Assembly: GCA_937135955.1 (NCBI GenBank)
Contig: CAKZOB010000061.1
Coordinates: forward strand, 1 to 64,000
Direction: 5' to 3'
DNA length: 64,000 nucleotides
Source: an uncultured Anaerolineales bacterium
GTDB taxonomy: Bacteria > Chloroflexota > Anaerolineae > Aggregatilineales > Aggregatilineaceae
Under the pieces are notes generated by a model. It was given only the letters and a program-made list of their open reading frames with translations, did no database searches and was not told the origin of the DNA. A program made the translations under genes and the position numbers. This document shows positions 9,079-18,340 of the stretch, in pieces (the first letter of the stretch is position 1; every line of letters begins with the position of its first letter).

Positions 9079-10944
9079 ATGAGCGGCCTGGCAAGGGATC
9101 GCGATTTTTACGTGGCGCCGCTCGAACCGCCGCCCAGCCGCCGCCCTCCGATCACCGAGGTGGGGCCGCTGGGTTGGATGCGCGCTAACCTGTTCAGCAG
9201 CAAGGTCAATTCGGTGGCGACGGTGATCACGGCGGCCTTCATCGTCTGGTTCCTGTGGATGTTCCTCTCCTGGTCGGTGCGCAGCGCCCAATGGGGGGTC
9301 ATCTACAATAACCTGCGGCTGGTCACCAGCGGCCTTTACGACCGGCGCGAAATCTGGCGCATGGAACTGACGGCGGGCCTCCTGGTTTTCCTGAGCGGCC
9401 TGGGGTTTGGCGTGTGGGGACGTTTGCCGCGCAGTACTTTCCTAGTAGTCCTGTTCGTGCTGGCAATCCTGGTCGTTGTGCCCGTCATCGGCGCACAGGT
9501 GCCTCAGCCAACCATCTATGTGCTGGTCGAACCCCAACGCCAGCCTGCCGGCTTTGTGTTTGTGGGCCTGAAAGGTCAGGAGGTCTCGTTCACCTTCGAC
9601 CCGCTCACCGATCCCCAGGATGCTACAGAAAGGCTGGTGGGCTTTGTCGAGAATCAATCGCGCACCGAATGGTCTACGCAGGCCTTCAAAGTGCGGGCGG
9701 GTGAGGTTGACCTGAGTCAGTACAACCTCGCTGTCTCTGTGCGCCTGCTGGACGAGAACGGCAAGGCGGTACCCCCGGCTCCAGGGTCGGCCAGCGGACA
9801 GTTCGTCGCCAACCCGGCGGGCGGCACCCTAAAATACATCTTGCCTGCCGATGACTGGTATGTGCTGGAAGTGCGGCGGGATGACTTCGTCAACGGCGGG
9901 GCGGGCGGCAACCAGGGGTACGCCTGGCTGCGGATCCGCGGCGTCGAGATTTTCCCCAGCCAGGAGGCTGCAGCGCAGCAACGTATCGAGCAGTATGGCG
10001 CGCCGCCCTCTGTCGAGCGAGCGCTGTTTGCGGAGGAAGCCGCCTATCGGTTTGAGGGGGCGCGCACCTTCGGCGAATTCATCAGCCTGCAGGTACGGCC
10101 GTTCTTCAACCATATTGCGCTGCCGTGCCTGGTGGGAGCAGCGCTCTTCTTCGATGCCTGGGTGATCGGCACGCTCGGCAAGCGCGAGAAGTGGGTGCGG
10201 CGCGCGGCGCTGGCTGGCTGGATTCTGGCTGCCCCGGTGATCCTCATTTTGCTGCGCGGGTTCGAGGGGGCGCGGGTCCTGCCATTGGTGCCAACTTCTG
10301 TATGGGGCGGTCTGTTGCTCACCATCCTGCTAACGGTGGTCGGCATTACGGCGTCCTTCCCTCTCGGAGTGTTGCTGGCGCTGGGCCGCCGCAGCGATCT
10401 TCCGGCCATCAAGTGGACGTGCACCCTGTTCATCGAGACGGTGCGCGGCGTGCCGCTGATCACCATTCTGTTCATGGCCAAGCAGATCGTGCCGTTCTTT
10501 GCGTCGGCGTTGTCGAACATGGACCTGACCGTGCGCATGATGGTGGGGGTGACGCTCTTCAGCGCCGCGTATCTGGCGGAGAACGTGCGCGGCGGCTTGC
10601 AGATCATCCCGCACGGGCAGATCGAAGCCGCGCGCGCCCTGGGGCTGAATCCCTTGCTGACGACGACTTTCATCGTGCTGCCACAGGCGCTCCGCGCGGT
10701 CATCCCCGCCATCGTGGGACAGTTCATCAGCCTGTTCAAGGATACATCGCTGGTGGCGGTGGTCGGACTGTTCGAACTGGTGGGCATTGTGGATCGTATC
10801 GTGAGCGGCCAGGCTATCTACCGCCCCTATCAGCGCGAAGCCTACATCGTCATCGCCATCATCTATTTCGTGATCAGCTATGCCATGTCCGACGTGAGCC
10901 GCCGCCTGGAACAGTCGGGCGCGGGGAGCATCCGCCGCCTGTAA
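9079..10944 (+). CDS. aapM: Amino-acid ABC transporter permease, AapM/BztC type, with large extra domain
   Basis: Second membrane subunit of the importer. The C-terminal half is a standard permease domain (about residues 405-610) with FIETVRGVPLITILFM and the EAA loop GQIEAARALGLNPLLTTTFIVLPQALR. At 621 residues it is far longer than the roughly 380-430 usual for AapM. After three N-terminal membrane segments (about 45-65, 96-114, 120-140) comes a soluble region of roughly 190 residues (about 145-335) with beta-rich, low-charge sequence. Two more membrane segments follow before the permease core. The insert, predicted outside the membrane, has some likeness to bacterial PPC-type beta domains, but I cannot assign it. 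It could be an extra ligand-binding or docking domain. Confidence 0.88.
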   Translation: MSGLARDRDFYVAPLEPPPSRRPPITEVGPLGWMRANLFSSKVNSVATVITAAFIVWFLWMFLSWSVRSAQWGVIYNNLRLVTSGLYDRREIWRMELTAGLLVFLSGLGFGVWGRLPRSTFLVVLFVLAILVVVPVIGAQVPQPTIYVLVEPQRQPAGFVFVGLKGQEVSFTFDPLTDPQDATERLVGFVENQSRTEWSTQAFKVRAGEVDLSQYNLAVSVRLLDENGKAVPPAPGSASGQFVANPAGGTLKYILPADDWYVLEVRRDDFVNGGAGGNQGYAWLRIRGVEIFPSQEAAAQQRIEQYGAPPSVERALFAEEAAYRFEGARTFGEFISLQVRPFFNHIALPCLVGAALFFDAWVIGTLGKREKWVRRAALAGWILAAPVILILLRGFEGARVLPLVPTSVWGGLLLTILLTVVGITASFPLGVLLALGRRSDLPAIKWTCTLFIETVRGVPLITILFMAKQIVPFFASALSNMDLTVRMMVGVTLFSAAYLAENVRGGLQIIPHGQIEAARALGLNPLLTTTFIVLPQALRAVIPAIVGQFISLFKDTSLVAVVGLFELVGIVDRIVSGQAIYRPYQREAYIVIAIIYFVISYAMSDVSRRLEQSGAGSIRRL

Positions 10945-11000
10945 CGGCGTCTGCCTGGCAACTGGCCATGAGGCGGTCAGCCGCGATGTGAGGAAGACCT

Positions 11001-11750
<750 letters not shown>

Positions 11751-11768
11751 ACGCGCGGAGACGCGAGA

Positions 11769-12650
11769 ATGACTCCCGCCCGCATCTACAACCGGCTCCT
11801 GGTGCTGCTGGACGGCTCCTCGGCAGCGGAATTCGCCATCCGCTTTGCATCCGATCTGGCGACGAAACACGACGCCGACCTGGTCTTGCTCTATCTGGAA
11901 CACCTGTCGGGTCAGACGGCAGACCCCGATGCCAGGGGAGACAGCGCGCGCGATCAGGCGGGGATCAACGCCTATCTAGAAGGTCTGCGCAAAGAACTGC
12001 GCGCGGCAGACGTGCGCACCTACATTCAGTATACCGCCGGCCATGACCTGGCTGAGGCCTTGTACAAAGTCATTGATTCCGAGCGGATCAGCGCCGTGGT
12101 GATGTCCACGCAAGGGCGCACCGCCATGTTGCGCTGGCTCTTCGGCTCTGGAGTGGAACGGGCCATCAACAACTTTCCGGTGCCGCTGCTGCTGGTGCGG
12201 CCTATGTATCAGCGCATCGTCGTGCCCCTGGACGGGTCGCGCTGGTCGGAGAGCGCCATCCCTCGCGCCGCCGAGCTGGCCCGCGTGCACGATGCCGAAC
12301 TGGTCTTGTTGCACGTCTATCAGCCCAGGAGCGGCGATTACGCCGGTCAGTGGGCATTGGCCGGGCAACAGCAGATCGCCGATCAGGCGTATGAGCAGAT
12401 GCAGGAGCAACTGATCGCGCTGCGCAACAGCCTGCGCCAGGAAGGGCTGCGCGCGCGCGAAGTGATCGTTCGCGGCGGCAATCCGGCGCAGGCCATCTGC
12501 GACTATGTGGAAACCGAGGAAGGGATCAGCCTGGTGGTGATGAGCACCCATGGGCGCACTGGCCTGGCTCGCTGGCTGATGGGCAGCGTGGCGCAGGAGG
12601 TGATCAAGCACGCTCGCTGTCCAGTGATGCTGGTTCAGCCGGACAAGTGA
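11769..12650 (+). CDS. Tandem universal stress protein (UspA family)
   Basis: A 293-residue protein of two UspA domains (about 5-145 and 148-290). Each domain has the N-terminal nucleotide segment (RLLVLLDGSSAAEFAI; RIVVPLDGSRWSESAI). Each also has a C-terminal phosphate loop (STQGRTAMLRWLFGSGVE; STHGRTGLARWLMGSVAQE) that fits the G-x2-G-x9-G-S/T ATP-binding pattern. It is a cytoplasmic stress-response protein whose client is unknown. It follows aapP by 18 bases and ends at a strong hairpin. Pairing of Usp domains with transporters is common, so a regulatory role on amino-acid uptake is possible but not shown. Confidence 0.88.
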   Translation: MTPARIYNRLLVLLDGSSAAEFAIRFASDLATKHDADLVLLYLEHLSGQTADPDARGDSARDQAGINAYLEGLRKELRAADVRTYIQYTAGHDLAEALYKVIDSERISAVVMSTQGRTAMLRWLFGSGVERAINNFPVPLLLVRPMYQRIVVPLDGSRWSESAIPRAAELARVHDAELVLLHVYQPRSGDYAGQWALAGQQQIADQAYEQMQEQLIALRNSLRQEGLRAREVIVRGGNPAQAICDYVETEEGISLVVMSTHGRTGLARWLMGSVAQEVIKHARCPVMLVQPDK

Positions 12651-12670
12651 GGGGAAAGCCCTCGCCAGAG

Positions 12671-12704
12671 AAAAAAACGGGGCGGCACAGCAGACCGCCC
12701 CTTT
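12671..12704. terminator. Bidirectional terminator between usp and the sugar operon
   Basis: GGGGCGG (12679-12685) pairs with CCGCCCC (12695-12701). Seven A lie on the left and TTT on the right, so the hairpin can serve the rightward usp transcript and the leftward dehydrogenase transcript. It sits between the two converging genes. Confidence 0.75.
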
Positions 12705-12724
12705 CCGTTGTGGTGTCAGAGAGC

Positions 12725-13738
12725 CTATGACAGCGGCAGCGCGACCGGCTGACGACTGAGGGCCGAGCGATAGACTGCCTCCACGATCTCGACCGCTTTG
12801 TAACCATCGTAGCCGGTGATGGCCGGAGCGCGTTTCTCCTTCACGGCGGCTACGAACTCGTTGATCATGGCCTGGTTGGGGTCGGACCCCCAATAGGCCC
12901 AGCGCGGGCGTGGCGCATCCTTACCGTAGACAGTCATCACCTGCCGGAAGGGGTCGAGCGTGATCAGCCCGCCTTCGCCGACCAGTTCCATAGTCAGGCC
13001 ACCCCAGGTGGGGTAGTGGGGAGGTTTGCTCCAGCTACAGTCAATCGTCGCGAAGGCACCATTGGCGAAAGAGAGCATGATCAATCCGCCGGTCTCGACC
13101 TCGATCCCTGGCTCCTGGTAGAAGATGTGGTTGAGTTCTGCGTAGACTTCGGTCACTTCGCTGCCGAAATACCAGCGCAGCAGGTCGGCGACATGCACTG
13201 TGTGATCGGCAGCCGCGCCACCGCCCGCCAGTTCTTTGTCCACGAACCAGTCGCGCGGGTAGGCGGTGTGCAGGCGGGGCAATTGGCCCTGGTTGGTGGC
13301 ATTGCAGCCGTAGATCGTGCCCAGAGCGCCGCTGTCCAGCACCTTCTTGACCTCAATGACCGGCGCGCTGAAACGCATGGGGAAAGCTGTCATCAGGGGG
13401 ACGCCCGCTCGCTGACACGCTTCCACCATGGCCTGTGCATCTGCCAGTGTGGTGGCCAGCGGTTTTTCGGACAGCACGGCGATACCTGCCGCGGCGGCCA
13501 TCTCGGCCAGAGGGCGATGACGTGCGTTCTCAGTGCAGATGATCACCCCATCCGGCTTTTCGGCGATGAGCGCCTCGTACGTAGGAAACCAGCGCGTGTT
13601 GTAGAGGGCGGCGAAGTGTTGCCCCCTGGCGGGGTCGTCGTCGGCGAAGCCGATCATTTCCACGCCGGGGATGGCGCGCAGATTGTTGATGTAGGCTTCG
13701 GCGTGCAGGTGGGCAAAGCTCATGATGGCGAAGCGCAT
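12725..13738 (-). CDS. Gfo/Idh/MocA-family oxidoreductase A
   Basis: An NAD(P)-dependent sugar or polyol dehydrogenase of 337 residues; the substrate is not deducible. The N-terminal Rossmann part lacks a classical GxGxxG and reads MRFAIMSFAHLHAEAYINNL, a variant seen in some family members. It then has IGFADDDP, DGVIICTENARHRPLAEMAAAAGIAVLSEKPLATT (the conserved EKP), and a C-terminal domain with GGGAAADHTVHVADLLRWYFG. It is the last gene of the minus-strand sugar transport operon, 10 bases after the second dehydrogenase. The pair may act in series, as in inositol or amino-sugar catabolism. Confidence 0.85.
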   Translation of the reverse strand: MRFAIMSFAHLHAEAYINNLRAIPGVEMIGFADDDPARGQHFAALYNTRWFPTYEALIAEKPDGVIICTENARHRPLAEMAAAAGIAVLSEKPLATTLADAQAMVEACQRAGVPLMTAFPMRFSAPVIEVKKVLDSGALGTIYGCNATNQGQLPRLHTAYPRDWFVDKELAGGGAAADHTVHVADLLRWYFGSEVTEVYAELNHIFYQEPGIEVETGGLIMLSFANGAFATIDCSWSKPPHYPTWGGLTMELVGEGGLITLDPFRQVMTVYGKDAPRPRWAYWGSDPNQAMINEFVAAVKEKRAPAITGYDGYKAVEIVEAVYRSALSRQPVALPLS

Positions 13739-13748
13739 AGGGCACCTC

Positions 13749-14735
13749 CTACAACGTCACGCGCTGGCCCGTGCGGGCAGACTCGACAGCAGCGAACGCG
13801 ATCTTCAGAACGGCCAGCCCATCTTCAGCGGTCACGCGCGGCGGGGCGTCGTGCGCCAGCACATCGTAGAAGTGCTTGATCTCGGTGACGTAGGGGTCTT
13901 CGAGCAGGGGGCTGGCAGGCACAGCGATCTCTGCATCGCCTTGCCCGCTCTCCTTCAGGTGAATGCTCAGCGGCACCGAACTGCCCGCGGGGTGCTCGAT
14001 CAGCCCGCCGTCTCCGGCAATTTCCAGGCTGGTGCGGAACATCGGCGGCGGGTAGGCCCAACCGCCCTCGATGTGCGATAGCGCGCCGTTGGTATGGCGC
14101 AAAATGGCCAGGGCGTAATCGCCCGCTGCGTCGGGGCGGGCGCTGCGCACACTCTTGGCGAAGACGCTTTCGACTTCGCCGGCCACCCAACGGGCGTAAT
14201 CGAAGTCGTGGATCATCAGGTCGAGGATCATGCCGCCTGACTTTTCCGTGTCCAGAAACCAGTTGTCGGCTGCCAGCCTGGGCTGAAAGCTAACTCGCTT
14301 GAGGCGCACCACACCTACCCGACCGATTTCGCCGCGATCCACGATGGCCTTGGCCTGGGCGTATTCGGGGAAGAAACGCACCACGTGCGCCACCAACAGC
14401 TTGACCCCGGCGGACCGGCAGGCGGACAGCGCTTCTTCGGCCTGGGCCACGGTGCGCGTCAGCGGTTTCTCGCAGACGATATGTTTGCCTTTGGCTGCCG
14501 CCTGCAAGATCATCGGGTGGTGCAGATGAGTGGGGGTGCAGATATCCACTACATCTACCGCGTCCAGCAAGGCGTCGAGCGTTGGGAAAGAGCGTCCCCC
14601 GTAGCGCTCGATCAACTTGTTGACCTGAGCCTGGTCAAGCGAATGGTATCCAACCAGTTCTGCGGGGGTCTGGCTCCAACCGGCGGCGTGAAACGACCCC
14701 ATGAAGCCAGACCCGACGATGCCTACTCGAAACAT
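13749..14735 (-). CDS. Gfo/Idh/MocA-family oxidoreductase B
   Basis: A second NAD(P)-dependent dehydrogenase, 328 residues. It shows FRVGIVGSGFMGSFHAAGW (GxGxxG intact), VVDICTPTHLHHPMILQAAAKGKHIVCEKPLTRT (EKP motif) and SGGMILDLMIHDFDYARWVAGE, where the H-D pair matches the catalytic region of inositol-dehydrogenase-like enzymes. The open frame extends to 14771. I chose ATG 14735 because GAGAGGACAGT precedes it and homology starts there. It lies between the MalG-type permease and oxidoreductase A, so the imported compound is probably a sugar, polyol or sugar acid oxidised inside the cell. Confidence 0.88.
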   Translation of the reverse strand: MFRVGIVGSGFMGSFHAAGWSQTPAELVGYHSLDQAQVNKLIERYGGRSFPTLDALLDAVDVVDICTPTHLHHPMILQAAAKGKHIVCEKPLTRTVAQAEEALSACRSAGVKLLVAHVVRFFPEYAQAKAIVDRGEIGRVGVVRLKRVSFQPRLAADNWFLDTEKSGGMILDLMIHDFDYARWVAGEVESVFAKSVRSARPDAAGDYALAILRHTNGALSHIEGGWAYPPPMFRTSLEIAGDGGLIEHPAGSSVPLSIHLKESGQGDAEIAVPASPLLEDPYVTEIKHFYDVLAHDAPPRVTAEDGLAVLKIAFAAVESARTGQRVTL

Positions 14736-14787
14736 ACTGTCCTCTCTCGTGTATTCAGCCTGCCCCCGCAACTGCGCAGCGCACGGC

Positions 14788-15651
14788 TCATTTGACCGCG
14801 CCCGCTGTCAGGCCGCGGATGAGTTGCCGCGAGAAGATGATGTACAGGATCACCACCGGCACGGCGGACAGGGTTAGCGAGGCGAGCACGGCGTTCCAGT
14901 CGCTGACAAATTGCCCCAGGAAGGTCTGTGCCCCTAGCGTGACCGTCTTGTTGCGCTCGGACGGAGCGAGGATCAGGGGGAACCATAGATCGTTCCAGAT
15001 GGGGATCATGTTGAAGACCGCTACGGTGCCAATGGCCGGGCGCACCAACGGCAAGATCATGCGGTAGATGCGGTATTCGCTGGCCCCGTCAACTCGCGCC
15101 GCGTCTTTCAGGTCGCGGGGCACCTGTTTCATGAAGTTGGTCAGCACAAAGATCGCCAGTGGCAGGCCGGATGCTGTATACACCAGGATGAGCGCCAGCA
15201 GGGTGTCCACGATGCCCAGATCAACGCACAGGCGCAGGATGCTCACCGTGCCCAGCCGGATGGGGATCATGATGCCCAGCGCCAGGTAGAGGCCCATCAG
15301 GTTGTTGCCAGGGAAGCGGTATTCCGAGAGCGCCCAGGCTGCCATCGTGCCGAAGAACAGAATCAATGCCAGCGCCCCCAGGGTGACGATCAGGCTGTTG
15401 CGGAAGTAGTCCGGAAAATTGGCCCGTTTGAATACCGTCTCATAGCCGACGGTGCTCCAGGTGTCCGCGTCGGGCAGCGCATAGGGCGACTTGAAGATGG
15501 CTTTGCGCGTCTTGAAGGAGTTGATCAGGATCAGCACAATGGGGAACAGCGCAAATGCCGTATAAGTCAGCAGGATGACGTGCGCAGCCATCAATTGAAT
15601 CTGCTGGGCAGGGCGGAAGCGCCGCATGAGAGTTGACGAGAGCGACGACAT
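14788..15651 (-). CDS. Carbohydrate ABC transporter permease (MalG/UgpE type)
   Basis: Inner-membrane subunit of a carbohydrate importer; 287 residues with about six membrane segments. The first is LLTYTAFALFPIVLILINSF. The ATPase-docking EAA loop reads DAARVDGASEYRIYRMILPLVRPAIGT. The C terminus RQLIRGLTAGAVK is typical of the family. GGAGGGAAGCC precedes ATG 15651, and the gene follows the other permease by 10 bases. Confidence 0.92.
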   Translation of the reverse strand: MSSLSSTLMRRFRPAQQIQLMAAHVILLTYTAFALFPIVLILINSFKTRKAIFKSPYALPDADTWSTVGYETVFKRANFPDYFRNSLIVTLGALALILFFGTMAAWALSEYRFPGNNLMGLYLALGIMIPIRLGTVSILRLCVDLGIVDTLLALILVYTASGLPLAIFVLTNFMKQVPRDLKDAARVDGASEYRIYRMILPLVRPAIGTVAVFNMIPIWNDLWFPLILAPSERNKTVTLGAQTFLGQFVSDWNAVLASLTLSAVPVVILYIIFSRQLIRGLTAGAVK

Positions 15652-15661
15652 GGCTTCCCTC

Positions 15662-16603
15662 CTACAGCTCGACCTGTGTGATGCGGCGCTGCCAGCCGAA
15701 CATATAGAGCAAGACGCCGGTCAGGATGATCAGGAACATGACACCAGCGATGGTTGCCCCCATGGTTGGGTTGCCGGGCTGCAACTGTTGCCCGAAGAAC
15801 GTCCGGTAGAAGAACGTGCCCAGGATATCGGTAGAGAAATTGGGGCCGGCGTTGACCTTTTGCGTGGTGTAGATCAGGTCGAAGGCGTTGAAGTTGCCCA
15901 CGAAGGTCAGGATGCTGACGATGCCCACTGTAGGCAGAATCAGCGGGAACTTGACGCGCCAGAAGACACCCCAGCCGGTTGCCCCATCTACGCGCGCCGC
16001 CTCGATCAGTTCGTCGGGGATGCTGATCAGGGCGGCCAGGAAGAGCATCATCGGGATACCCACCCATTGCCACACCGACACCAGCGAGAGAGTTGTCAGG
16101 GCGGTGCTCTCCAGGCCCAGCCAGGGCTTCTTGGCGTATTGTTCCAGCCCGATGGCCGTGAAGAAATCCCCCGAAATGCCCCACAGCGGGCTGAGAATCA
16201 TGCTCCAGATGAAACCAATGAGCACTACCGATAGCACGGTGGGCGTGAAAATCAGCGTGCGGTAGATTGTCCTCCCGCGGATGTAGGGCGAACTGAGCAA
16301 CGACGCCAGCAGCAACCCCAGGGGGTTCTGGACCAGCATGTGAATGGCGAAGAACTTAATGTTGTTGATGATGGCGCCTTTCAGACGGGGTTCCCACAAA
16401 GGATCAGTGACCAGTTTGTGGTAGTTGTCCAGGCCCACGAACGTTTCATTACCCCGGTCGTCGGAGGTGTACAGGCTCAGCCGCAGCGAGTCTACCAGCG
16501 GGTAGATCATGAACATCGTGTAGACGATCACCGCCGGGGCCAGAAAAACAATGATGTGGAGGGGGAACCGCCGCCCGTCTCTGAATTGCGTAGCCAGCTT
16601 CAT
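15662..16603 (-). CDS. Carbohydrate ABC transporter permease (MalF/UgpA type)
   Basis: The partner permease, 313 residues. Features are an N-terminal membrane segment LHIIVFLAPAVIVYTMFMIYPLVDSLRLSLY, the stretch GLDNYHKLVTDPLW found in this family, and the EAA loop EAARVDGATGWGVFWRVKFPLILPTVG. It stands second in the operon after the binding-protein gene, separated by an 84-base spacer that holds a strong hairpin. No ATP-binding subunit is encoded next to the permeases, so a shared MsmK/UgpC-type ATPase elsewhere must energise it. Confidence 0.92.
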   Translation of the reverse strand: MKLATQFRDGRRFPLHIIVFLAPAVIVYTMFMIYPLVDSLRLSLYTSDDRGNETFVGLDNYHKLVTDPLWEPRLKGAIINNIKFFAIHMLVQNPLGLLLASLLSSPYIRGRTIYRTLIFTPTVLSVVLIGFIWSMILSPLWGISGDFFTAIGLEQYAKKPWLGLESTALTTLSLVSVWQWVGIPMMLFLAALISIPDELIEAARVDGATGWGVFWRVKFPLILPTVGIVSILTFVGNFNAFDLIYTTQKVNAGPNFSTDILGTFFYRTFFGQQLQPGNPTMGATIAGVMFLIILTGVLLYMFGWQRRITQVEL

Positions 16604-16639
16604 GGGGGAACTCTCTCCCAGGGCAAAGTGGCAACAGAA

Positions 16640-16672
16640 ATGAGGTGCCGATAGACCCTACCGGCACCTCAT
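16640..16672 (-). terminator. Intercistronic stem-loop behind the binding-protein gene
   Basis: ATGAGGTGCCG (16640-16650) pairs perfectly with CGGCACCTCAT (16662-16672), an 11-base stem with an 11-base loop, in the spacer between the binding-protein gene and the first permease. On the minus strand it is followed by ATTTCTGTT rather than a full T run. This suggests a leaky terminator or an mRNA-protecting stem that keeps binding-protein mRNA in excess over permease mRNA, as in malE-malF. Confidence 0.6.
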
Positions 16673-16687
16673 GGGGATTGGCGATAC

Positions 16688-17980
16688 TTACTTGCTACGA
16701 TTCTTCTGCGGTTCGTACCAGGCAGCCAACCCTTCCTGCACCTTGTTGGCGGCTTCCTCAGGCGAGATGGTGCCGTTGAGTACCTCGGCGCTATACAGCC
16801 ACAGGTCTTGCTCGTTGTTCGGCTCGCCGCGCGACAGAATCTGGTAGGACGAGCGGATGGTGGATTCGCACTCGTTGCGCCAGCTCAAGAATTCCTGCGC
16901 CACCGGGTTGTCTACCGTGATCTCGTGATCGGACAGCGAGTAGAAACCGGGAAGAGCGTTAGAGTAGAGCTGTGCGAATTCCTGCGTGGTCACCCACTCC
17001 AGGAACTTGAGGGCAGCTTCCTTGTTGGGGCTGGCCGCATTCAGGCCGATGGCGATGTCCACATGGTCGCTGATGTAGCACTTCTCCGCGCCAGCGGGCA
17101 CCGGCGGCTTGAACGCGCCCATCTGCAGGTCGGGGTTGAGCTGCTGGAAGTAGCCGATGTCCCACGACCCCGCCGGATAGATAGCGCCCTCTTCCAGCAC
17201 GGCGAACAGGTTCTGCGCATCCGGATAGGTCAGCGCTTGATACCCTTCCGGCAGGTAATCTTTCCAGCGGGCCAGGGCGCGGAACGCTTCCAGGAAGCCA
17301 TCTTCGTTGTAGCCGATGGTGCCGTTGATCAGGCCCAGACGGCCTTCCTCGCCCTTCCAGTAGTTAGGGCCGATGTTCTGGAAGCCCATCGTCGCGGCTT
17401 CCCATTGATCGTGCGTGCCCATCACCAGGGGGGCGTAGTCGCTCTCGTCCTTGATCTTCTGTAGTAGAGCCAGGAACTCTTCCTCGGTCGCCGGCTCGCT
17501 CAGGCCCAATTCCTCGAAGATTTTGACATTGTAGAGGAAGCCGTGAATGACCGAAGCCATCGGTACGCAGAAGACCGTCGAGCCGTCGTCGGTGATCCAC
17601 GCGCTGCGAGCCACAGGGCCGAAGTGCTCCATGCCGGGCAGGTCATTCAGCGGGGCCAGATGGCCCTTGTTGAACAGTTCGAGCGACTTGTCGAACGGAC
17701 GGCAGGTGATCAGGTCGCCAGCGGTGCCACCCTGCAGCTTGGCATCGAGCGCTGCGTTGTATTCGGCGGGGGCGGTGGGCGCGAAGATCACCTCAATATC
17801 GGGGTAGTGGGCGTTGAACGCCGGGATCAGCACATCCTGCCAGATGACCAGATCGTCGTTGCGCCAGCTCTCGATGGTCAGGGTGACCTTTTCCTGAGCC
17901 TGGGTTGCAGGCGTCTGCTGAACGGGCACAAAGGCCACTGCGAAAGCGAGGACAGCAATCAGACCAACAAGCTTCTTCAT
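16688..17980 (-). CDS. Carbohydrate ABC transporter substrate-binding protein
   Basis: Extracytoplasmic family-1 solute-binding protein, 430 residues with signal peptide (KKLVGLIAVLAFAVAFVPVQQ; cleavage probably near TQAQ-EK). No lipobox cysteine is seen. The mature part has VTLTIESWRNDDLVIWQDVLIPAFNAHYPDIEV and GTAGDLITCRP, typical of sugar-binding proteins. The open frame runs to 18097. ATG 17980 is preferred because AAGGAG lies before it and the signal peptide starts directly. It heads the minus-strand operon (binding protein, two permeases, two dehydrogenases) and has its own promoter and inverted repeat upstream. Confidence 0.92.
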   Translation of the reverse strand: MKKLVGLIAVLAFAVAFVPVQQTPATQAQEKVTLTIESWRNDDLVIWQDVLIPAFNAHYPDIEVIFAPTAPAEYNAALDAKLQGGTAGDLITCRPFDKSLELFNKGHLAPLNDLPGMEHFGPVARSAWITDDGSTVFCVPMASVIHGFLYNVKIFEELGLSEPATEEEFLALLQKIKDESDYAPLVMGTHDQWEAATMGFQNIGPNYWKGEEGRLGLINGTIGYNEDGFLEAFRALARWKDYLPEGYQALTYPDAQNLFAVLEEGAIYPAGSWDIGYFQQLNPDLQMGAFKPPVPAGAEKCYISDHVDIAIGLNAASPNKEAALKFLEWVTTQEFAQLYSNALPGFYSLSDHEITVDNPVAQEFLSWRNECESTIRSSYQILSRGEPNNEQDLWLYSAEVLNGTISPEEAANKVQEGLAAWYEPQKNRSK

Positions 17981-18132
17981 AGTCTTTTTTTCTCCTTGTG
18001 TCACTACTAACGAGGCCGCATTCGGTGGATTCAAAAGAGGTACTTCTGTCTGCTCAGGTCGTGAGTGTTTCACCTCCTTCGCTGACACTGCTTCCATTGT
18101 AGCACAACCCTGGCCTGCGGCTAATTAGGGCT

Positions 18133-18155
18133 AACCAGGCTGACTTTACCTGGTT
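18133..18155. promoter_or_regulatory. Candidate operator of the sugar operon
   Basis: AACCAGG (18133-18139) and CCTGGTT (18149-18155) form a perfect 7-base inverted repeat with a 9-base spacer. It lies directly downstream of the predicted minus-strand transcription start (near 18158), a classic repressor position. No regulator gene is adjacent, so the binding protein is unknown. The rest of the 360-base gap holds no gene. Confidence 0.45.
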
Positions 18156-18164
18156 CCATAACTG

Positions 18165-18193
18165 ATTGTAGCGCAAGATTTGTTCGTCATCAA
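18165..18193 (-). promoter_or_regulatory. Promoter of the sugar ABC operon
   Basis: On the minus strand TTGATG (18193-18188) is followed after 17 bases by TACAAT (18170-18165), a strong sigma-70-type promoter reading towards the binding-protein gene at 17980. It leaves a leader of about 180 bases. Confidence 0.6.
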
Positions 18194-18290
18194 TACAAAC
18201 AAAGAATCGCAAATCGGCTGGGGTGCGTGCAAAGGGTGTCAGCAGCCACATTTTGCGCGCACTCATCGTCTGCCCCTGGTCGCGAGGCGC

Positions 18291-18299
18291 TGGTATACT
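18291..18299 (+). promoter_or_regulatory. Extended -10 promoter of the MoCo-sulfurase-like gene
   Basis: TGGTATACT (18291-18299) is an extended -10 element (TG-N-TATACT) with no good -35 box. The start near 18306 gives a short leader to ATG 18341. Confidence 0.4.
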
Positions 18300-18340
18300 T
18301 GGGGTTGTAGCGTGGTGCGCTTTGCGGAGGTTTTGAACGG

